Shown piece after piece: positions 58,732 through 64,000 of a DNA stretch of 64,000 nt. The position numbers and the translations under genes are program-made. The notes beneath the pieces were generated by a model. It had not been told where the DNA came from. It saw nothing but the letters and a program-made list of their open reading frames with translations, and did no database searches. The number at the start of each line of letters is the position of its first letter. The stretch's first letter is position 1. Source of the DNA: Gemmatimonadales bacterium (GTDB lineage Bacteria; Gemmatimonadota; Gemmatimonadetes; Gemmatimonadales; GWC2-71-9); contig JAHBVU010000008.1 of NCBI GenBank assembly GCA_019637315.1, positions 62,001-126,000 of the forward strand, written 5' to 3'.

Positions 58732-59448
58732 CTAATCTACCGTGTAGCCGCTTCGGGTAAGCTTACGGTTTGCCCACCGAATGAGGCGCCCGTTTACCGG
58801 ATCGACGGGTTCTGAGTTGTACTGCCCGTTATAGATGTAGAGGCGGTAGGGCGGCGCAGCGATACCGCGGACGGTCGATACGTTGAGCGTCAGCAAAGTG
58901 TCTGTCAGGATCTTCAGTGAGGCCGCATCTACGATATAATCCGGACTGGCCCCTGATATAATGGAGACGGTAGCGTAAGAGCCTGATGATCCTGTAACGG
59001 TTACTTCAAGTGTGTCCGTTCCCATAGCGGCAAAGTCGAACACCTTTTCATAGTCGCCAGATGTCACTTCGCCGGAAGGAACGAGTTGGTGCCCGTTGAT
59101 CGCCGCGACGACACTGGTCGCGCGATTGGCGCCACCAGACGTGCCATTGCGAATGACCAGCTGATGGAGACGGAACTCAGTCGTCGAGGTCTCGAACTCT
59201 TCGAGGTAGTTCGTTCCACCAGGCGACCCATCCATGACTTCGGGTCCGAAGTCGAGAACCGTATCACTGACGAAGGCCGAGTGTGCCGGTCGTTCCGAGC
59301 CTGATCGCAGGAGGAGCGGTGCCAGGCCAACAGAGGCTCCGAGTATAGCCAGCAGCACGTAGACGGCGGTAGCACCGACCCGGTTCCGGAATCCGCTTGC
59401 GGGACCCCTCTGTGTCGCGACGGACACCTTGCGAAAGCGGACTCGCAT
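58732..59448 (-). pseudogene. 5' fragment of interrupted membrane-anchored surface protein
   Basis: 238 residues. A basic N-terminus and one membrane helix (VYVLLAILGASVGLAPLLLR, about 30-48) precede a beta-rich extracellular part with DTLEVTVTGSSGSYATVSII and RLYIYNGQYNSEPVD. The frame ends at a stop formed by the end of the IS element (TVD then TAG). The rest of the gene is the fragment 57033-57530. Confidence 0.7.
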
Positions 59449-59649
59449 TTGGCCTCGTTTTTACGGGTATGACGAAAAGGCGGTGTGTCGAGCGATTGCT
59501 CGGATGATTAGGCAATAGTGGGTTGCGGACACTGGCGTACCAAGAGCCAGCGGATCGGTGGCCGGGATCGGTTCAGCGCCGATGTCGAATTGTTCTGTTG
59601 TTTTGTGCGGAGAGGACGACGCGGTGTGTTGCCTAGCGGAAGATTCCGC

Positions 59650-60108
59650 CTATTGACAGCGCTCTTGCTTGACGGGACGCATACACCGTGCGCGGCTACG
59701 TATGCTCGTGTCCCAGCGGTAATGCCAGACTGTGAGACCAGCCGTGCGAACACCATGCCAGCCCATGCCGGCCGCTCGACGTATGGAACGATAGCAAACG
59801 GATGGCTCCAAACCGCTGTCCCATGCCTGTCTTACCAGCGGCGACCCGTCCTCTTGCCATCGGCGGAGCGCCGCGATTAGTCGAGCCCAGTCGGTTAGGG
59901 TGCGGAAGGTGGGTAGACCATGCTTTCCGAGCCAACGGCTCAGTTGATGTCTGGTCTCAAAGCCCATCGCTACCGCGCAGTCCGCGCTGCTCGGTGCGCC
60001 TGGGGCAAAGCGATCCAGATACGACCACAGTCGTTGGCATCGGAAGCATGGTTCGCATGGACGATCACCTGGACTGATCCTGCTGGTGACTTCCTCGACG
60101 ACGTGCAT
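59650..60108 (-). CDS. AraC-like HTH protein
   Basis: 152 residues from the ATG at 60108, with ACGGAGAC upstream; the frame is open further to 60180. The segment ADCAVAMGFETRHQLSRWLG (about residues 43-62) followed by LPTFRTLTDWARLIAALRRW and WDSGLEPSVCYRSIRRAAGM looks like two AraC-type helix-turn-helix units. CEPCFRC near residue 18 could bind a metal. No ligand domain. Target unknown. Confidence 0.6.
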   Translation of the reverse strand: MHVVEEVTSRISPGDRPCEPCFRCQRLWSYLDRFAPGAPSSADCAVAMGFETRHQLSRWLGKHGLPTFRTLTDWARLIAALRRWQEDGSPLVRQAWDSGLEPSVCYRSIRRAAGMGWHGVRTAGLTVWHYRWDTSIRSRARCMRPVKQERCQ

Positions 60109-60346
60109 AACTGTCTCCGTAGGAACATGTCTAGATCGGGATGGATAGCTGCGTAAGGTGTTGCGTTTGCACGATAGCACTCGTGCGACAGGCGCGCTAG
60201 ATGCGGCGTGGATGCTCAGGTAACGATGAGGGCCATTCGGCCCTATCCCGCTCCGGCCTCAAGGGCCCGCCCCAAGGGATTGGCGAGTGGCGTTGAGGTG
60301 GCTAACTTAAGCAACTGTACTTGTTTACGCGTTCTGACCAGGATCC

Positions 60347-60703
60347 ATGCCGACCTACGAGTATCAGTGTGCCAAAGGGCACCGCTTCGAAGCGTTCCAG
60401 CGCATCTCCGATAAGCCCAAGTCCAAGTGCCCCGAATGCGGGGCTGCGGCCAAACGCGTAATCTCCGGGGGAGCCGGCCTGATCTTCAAAGGCAGCGGCT
60501 TCTACATCACCGACTACGGCAAAGACGGCAAAGGCCCCCGCCAGGGCGGCTCCGAAGGCAGTGAAGCGGCGCCGAAAGCGGAGAAGAGCGACGCTGCCCC
60601 CGCGGGATCCGGAGACAGCACCTCCAAGGGTGCTGCGGGCAAGTCTGATGCAAAGCCCGACGCGAAGCCGGCCAAGAAGGCCACCAAGAAGGCGGCGGAG
60701 TGA
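60347..60703 (+). CDS. FmdB-like zinc-ribbon protein
   Basis: A 118-residue protein. MPTYEYQCAKGHRFEAFQRI and KCPECG form the CxxH/CxxC zinc ribbon of the FmdB family. GAGLIFKGSGFYITDYG follows. The C-terminus is a Lys/Ala-rich, low-complexity tail of about 55 residues. Function of the family is unclear; members are small and often lie near translation or division genes. It overlaps the argS start by 4 bp. Confidence 0.92.
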   Translation: MPTYEYQCAKGHRFEAFQRISDKPKSKCPECGAAAKRVISGGAGLIFKGSGFYITDYGKDGKGPRQGGSEGSEAAPKAEKSDAAPAGSGDSTSKGAAGKSDAKPDAKPAKKATKKAAE

Positions 60704-62337
60704 CCGACCCCATTCGGGCTGAGCTGGCCCGCATTGCCGCGGCGCTCGGCGCTCCGGATGCGGCCTTCGTGGTCGAGCGGCCCCGCGATGCCGGCCACGG
60801 TGATCTCGCTACCAATCTTGCGATGACCCTGGCCAAGACGCTCAAGGCCAATCCACGCAAACTGGCCGAGACTGTCATTGCGCAGCTGGCCCTGCCGGCC
60901 GGCTTGATTGCCAAGACGGAGATCGCCGGCCCCGGCTTCATCAACTTCTGGCTGGCCGAGGATGCTCTGTCGAGCCAGTTGTCGGGTATCATCGCGGCCG
61001 ATGCGGCGTACGGACGCTCGACGGCTGGGGCGGGGAAGCGGGTCAACGTCGAGTTCGTCTCCGCCAACCCGACCGGCCCGCTCCACGTCGGCCACGGCCG
61101 AGGCGCGGCGCTGGGCGACGCTCTCGCTGCGCTGCTCGAGTGGACCGGTCACGATGTGACGCGCGAGTTCTACATCAATGATGCGGGTGTCCAGATCGAC
61201 AAGGTCGCCCTGAGCCTCTGGGCCCGGGTCCAGCAGGCGGCCGGTCGCGAGGCGTCGATTCCCGAGGGTGGCTACCACGGCGAGTATCTGATCGAATCCG
61301 CAGCAGCCCTCCTGGAGCGCGAGGGGCCGGCGTTTGCGGAGCTGTCGGAGACCCAGGCGCTGCCGGTCTGCCGCCAGTTTGCGCTCGAGAGCCAGCGACT
61401 CGAGCAGGACACGCTGCTGCGCGATTTCGGCGTGGTCTTCGATGTGCACACCTCCGAGCAGTCACTCTACGACTCGGGCAAGATCGAGGCGACCCTCGAC
61501 CTGCTCCGCTCGCATGGCCTGATCTTCGAGCAGGATGGCGCCGTCTGGATGCGCACCACCTCGTTCGGCGACGACAAGGACCGGGTCCTCAAGAAGAGCG
61601 ACGGCAGCTACACCTATCTGACCCCCGACATCGCCTACCACGTCGACAAGTTCTCGCGCGGCTTCGAGTATCTCATCGACGTCTGGGGCGCGGATCACCA
61701 CGGCTACATCCCCCGCATGCGGGCCGTGCTCGTCGCACTCGGCCATCCGGCCTCGAGCTTCGAGGTGCCCATGGTGCAGCTCGTCAAGGTGGTCAAAGGC
61801 GGCGAAGAGCTGAAGATGTCGAAGCGGGCAGGGAACTTCGTGACCCTGCGCGACCTGCTCGACGAAGTCGGCACCGACGCGGCGCGCTACTTCTTCCTGA
61901 TGCGGCGCGCCGATACGCCGTTCGTGTTCGACATCGACCTGGCGCAGAAGCGGACCGACGAGAATCCGATCTTCTACGTCCAGATGGCGCACGCCCGGAT
62001 GAGCGGCATCTTCCGGACCGCCGGCAAGACCCCCGAAGAAGCGGGCAGTAGTGCGGACCTGGCAGGCTTGCCGGCGCCGCAGGATCAGGAGCTGCTCAAG
62101 GCCCTGACGATCTTTCCGGAGCAGGTGGCCAAGGCTGCCGCCGATCGGGAGCCACACCGCGTTACCGCGTACCTCGAAGAACTCGCCGGGATTGCGCACG
62201 GCTGGTACCACCACTGCCGCGTGCTTGGTGAAGCGCCCGAAGTGGAACGCGCCCGGCTGGTCCTGGCCCGCGCCACGCGCATCGTCCTTCGCAACGGACT
62301 CCAACTCTTGGGGCTCACGGCCCCGGAACGGATGTAA
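60700..62337 (+). CDS. argS: Arginyl-tRNA synthetase
   Basis: A 545-residue class I synthetase from GTG, overlapping the fmdB-like stop. ANPTGPLHVGHGRGAALGD contains the HIGH signature (HVGH); ELKMSKRAGNFVTLRDLLD holds the KMSKS-type loop. The C-terminal DALR anticodon-binding domain ends in GLQLLGLTAPERM. It charges tRNA-Arg, two genes of which lie in this window. Confidence 0.97.
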   Translation: MTDPIRAELARIAAALGAPDAAFVVERPRDAGHGDLATNLAMTLAKTLKANPRKLAETVIAQLALPAGLIAKTEIAGPGFINFWLAEDALSSQLSGIIAADAAYGRSTAGAGKRVNVEFVSANPTGPLHVGHGRGAALGDALAALLEWTGHDVTREFYINDAGVQIDKVALSLWARVQQAAGREASIPEGGYHGEYLIESAAALLEREGPAFAELSETQALPVCRQFALESQRLEQDTLLRDFGVVFDVHTSEQSLYDSGKIEATLDLLRSHGLIFEQDGAVWMRTTSFGDDKDRVLKKSDGSYTYLTPDIAYHVDKFSRGFEYLIDVWGADHHGYIPRMRAVLVALGHPASSFEVPMVQLVKVVKGGEELKMSKRAGNFVTLRDLLDEVGTDAARYFFLMRRADTPFVFDIDLAQKRTDENPIFYVQMAHARMSGIFRTAGKTPEEAGSSADLAGLPAPQDQELLKALTIFPEQVAKAAADREPHRVTAYLEELAGIAHGWYHHCRVLGEAPEVERARLVLARATRIVLRNGLQLLGLTAPERM

Positions 62338-62343
62338 ACCATC

Positions 62344-63264
62344 ATGCCTTTGCTCGTGGTCGGGAGCGTGGCCCTCGATTCGATCTATACGCCCTTCGGC
62401 GAAACCGCCGATGCGCTGGGCGGATCGGCCGTCTATTTCAGTGTCGCGGCCTCGCTCCTGTCCAAGGTCAAGGTGGTCGGCGTCGTGGGCGACGACTATC
62501 CAGTCCACGAGCTCGACCGGCTGGCGCCGCGGGGCATCGACTGGACCGGCGTCGAGCGCGCCAAGGGCGAGAGCTTTCGCTGGAAGGGCAAATACAGCTA
62601 CGATCTGCAGAGTCGTGAGACGCTCGATACTCGGCTCGGTGTCTTTGCCGCATTTCGTCCCAAGTTGCCGGCAGCGTGGGGCACCTCGGACTTTCTCTTC
62701 CTGGGCAACATCGACCCCGAGCTGCAGCTCGCGGTGCTGGAACAGCTCGACAAACCGAAGCTGGTGGCCTGCGATACCATGAACTACTGGATCCAGAGCA
62801 AGCGGCCGGAATTGATGACGCTGCTCAAGCGAGTCGACATGCTGCTCGTCAACGACAGCGAAGCTCGCGAACTCTCGGGTGAGTGGAACATCCACAAGGC
62901 CGGGCGCTGGATCCTCGAGCACGGCCCGACCCGGGTCGTGATCAAGCAGGGTGAGTTCGGTGCGCTGCTGCTGGAGCCGGGCCGGACCTTCTATGTCCCG
63001 GCCTATCCGCTCGAGGAAGTCTTCGACCCCACCGGCGCCGGCGATGCCTTTGCCGGCGGCTTCATGGGCTACCTGGCCCGAGCAGGCTCGGCGGCGCCCG
63101 AGCAGATGCGCCGCGCCATGGTCTATGGCTCGGCGATGGGCTCGTTTGCCGTGCAGGGCTTCGGCATCAAGGGCTTCGACACGGTCGACTTCGACACCGT
63201 ACAGCAGCGGGTTCAGGCCTTCGTCGAACTGACCAAGGTGCCCTCCGCGGAGGAGTTGCCATGA
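62344..63264 (+). CDS. PfkB-family sugar kinase
   Basis: A 306-residue ribokinase-like enzyme. VGSVALDSIYTPFGETADAL with ALGGSAVYFSVAAS is the N-terminal substrate region; DPTGAGDAFAGGFMGYLA is the PfkB signature 2 with the catalytic Asp. VNDSEARELSG marks the middle. Substrate not defined; nucleoside or sugar. Overlaps purM by 4 bp and follows argS by 6 bp. Confidence 0.92.
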   Translation: MPLLVVGSVALDSIYTPFGETADALGGSAVYFSVAASLLSKVKVVGVVGDDYPVHELDRLAPRGIDWTGVERAKGESFRWKGKYSYDLQSRETLDTRLGVFAAFRPKLPAAWGTSDFLFLGNIDPELQLAVLEQLDKPKLVACDTMNYWIQSKRPELMTLLKRVDMLLVNDSEARELSGEWNIHKAGRWILEHGPTRVVIKQGEFGALLLEPGRTFYVPAYPLEEVFDPTGAGDAFAGGFMGYLARAGSAAPEQMRRAMVYGSAMGSFAVQGFGIKGFDTVDFDTVQQRVQAFVELTKVPSAEELP

Positions 63265-64000
63265 CCGGCCCCCAATACGCAGCTGCCGGCGTCGACCTCG
63301 ACGCGCTTGCCTCGGCCAAACGGAGGATCGCTCGGGCGGTCGAGAGCACTCGCACGCCGCTCTCACGCGGGCTCGTCGGCGCGTTCGGCGGGATGGTCCG
63401 GATCCCGGAGGGGATGAAGCAGCCGATCCTGGTCACCAGCACCGACAGTGTCGGCACCAAGGTGCTCGTTGCCAAGCTGGCGGGACGGTACGACACCGTG
63501 GGCGAGGATATCGTCAACCACAGCGTCAACGACATCCTGGTGCACGGCGCCCGCGGCATCGCGTTCCAGGATTACATCGGCTCCAACGGTCTGACCGAAG
63601 TCCAGCTGGCCGACATCGTCGAAGGCGTCGCGCGCGGCTGCCGAGCCCATGGCATGGCGCTGACCGGCGGCGAAACCGCCTCGCTGCCCGACATCTACGC
63701 CCCCGGCGACTACGACCTGGCCGGCACGATTGTCGGGGTGGTGGAGGAATCTGCCGCCCTCCACGGTGACGCCATCGCGGCCGGAGACGTGCTGATCGGC
63801 TACCGCTCCTCCGGACTCCATACCAACGGCTACACCCTGGCCCGCAAGATCTGCTTCGATCGGCTCAAACTCCCTATCGATTCAGCACTTAGCGCCACCG
63901 GCACCAGCGTCGGCGAGGCCCTGCTGGCCGTCCATCAGAGCTACTTCCACGCGGTCTATCCGGTCCTCGATCTCGTCCACGGCATTGCCCACATTACCGG
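63261..64000 (+). CDS. purM: Phosphoribosylformylglycinamidine cyclo-ligase, partial
   Basis: Fifth step of purine synthesis: FGAM to AIR with ATP. The 246 visible residues include YAAAGVDLDA, STDSVGTKVLVAK, HSVNDILVHGARGIAFQDYI, LTGGETASLPDIY and GYRSSGLHTNGYTLAR, all typical. The C-terminus lies outside the window. It overlaps the PfkB gene by 4 bp. Confidence 0.97.
   Translation, partial: MTGPQYAAAGVDLDALASAKRRIARAVESTRTPLSRGLVGAFGGMVRIPEGMKQPILVTSTDSVGTKVLVAKLAGRYDTVGEDIVNHSVNDILVHGARGIAFQDYIGSNGLTEVQLADIVEGVARGCRAHGMALTGGETASLPDIYAPGDYDLAGTIVGVVEESAALHGDAIAAGDVLIGYRSSGLHTNGYTLARKICFDRLKLPIDSALSATGTSVGEALLAVHQSYFHAVYPVLDLVHGIAHIT

Larger units (their letters stand above)
57605..58734 (-). 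mobile_element. Intact IS3-family insertion sequence, 1130 bp
   Basis: Ends are TAGACTT (57605-57611) and its inverse AAGTCTA (58728-58734). It holds orfA and a full orfB with the DDE residues. No clear target duplication was seen: the flanking triplets are AAC and ATC. It interrupts the surface-protein gene, inside the loop of a palindrome. Confidence 0.85.

Overview
The window is high-GC bacterial chromosome, most likely from a member of Gemmatimonadota or a close relative. This assignment is an inference: it rests on base composition, many secreted six-bladed propeller, amidohydrolase and esterase proteins, an orphan FtsX-type permease, a TonB receptor paired with a DUF4249-like lipoprotein, and an F1 operon split from F0. 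No rRNA or marker phylogeny is available here.

Left arm (1-8.9 kb, minus strand): a partial outer-membrane-like protein, the F1-ATPase operon atpA-atpG-atpD-atpC behind a promoter with a perfect CRP/FNR-type palindrome, an AraC-like regulator, a Nudix hydrolase and an MCE/Mla-type lipid transporter (permease, ATPase, substrate-binding protein). A tRNA cluster follows (Ala, Gly, initiator Met, Val, Arg, Pro; 8.9-9.76 kb).

Mobile island (9715-29092): a 19.3 kb integrative element sits in the tRNA-Pro(CGG) gene, bounded by 54-bp perfect direct repeats. Its left side holds a tyrosine integrase whose reading frame runs through the attachment core, excisionase-like HTH proteins, small proteins, and a compact lysogeny-type switch: overlapping divergent promoters, two 16-bp operators and a probably leaderless Cro/CI-type repressor. 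A full-length phage tape-measure protein is the only recognisable virion gene. The right side carries cargo of different composition: a lipoprotein with a putative LAS-type peptidase domain plus a secreted partner, an AraC-like protein, a HEPN-like protein, a membrane protein, a tiny DUF1508 protein, and a three-gene operon led by a TIGR04255-like protein. Near the right end is a scar of a second, related element.

Middle (29.1-51.2 kb): secreted propeller protein, phosphodiesterase, Acg-type nitroreductase, tRNA-Arg(CCG), FkbM methyltransferase, L,D-transpeptidase, amphi-Trp protein, esterase, cupin, amidohydrolase, DoxX-like protein, lipoprotein/TonB receptor pair, hybrid histidine kinase, orphan ABC permease, small lipoprotein, and a site-2 protease with a downstream mini HisKA-like protein.

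Right arm (51.2-64 kb): rho, ruvX, mltG, an HMG-CoA lyase and both 3-oxoacid CoA-transferase subunits, closely packed. Then comes an IS-disrupted locus: an IS3 remnant and an intact 1.13-kb IS3-family element break a surface protein gene with Ig-like repeats. A regulator, an FmdB-like zinc ribbon, argS, a PfkB kinase and the start of purM close the window.
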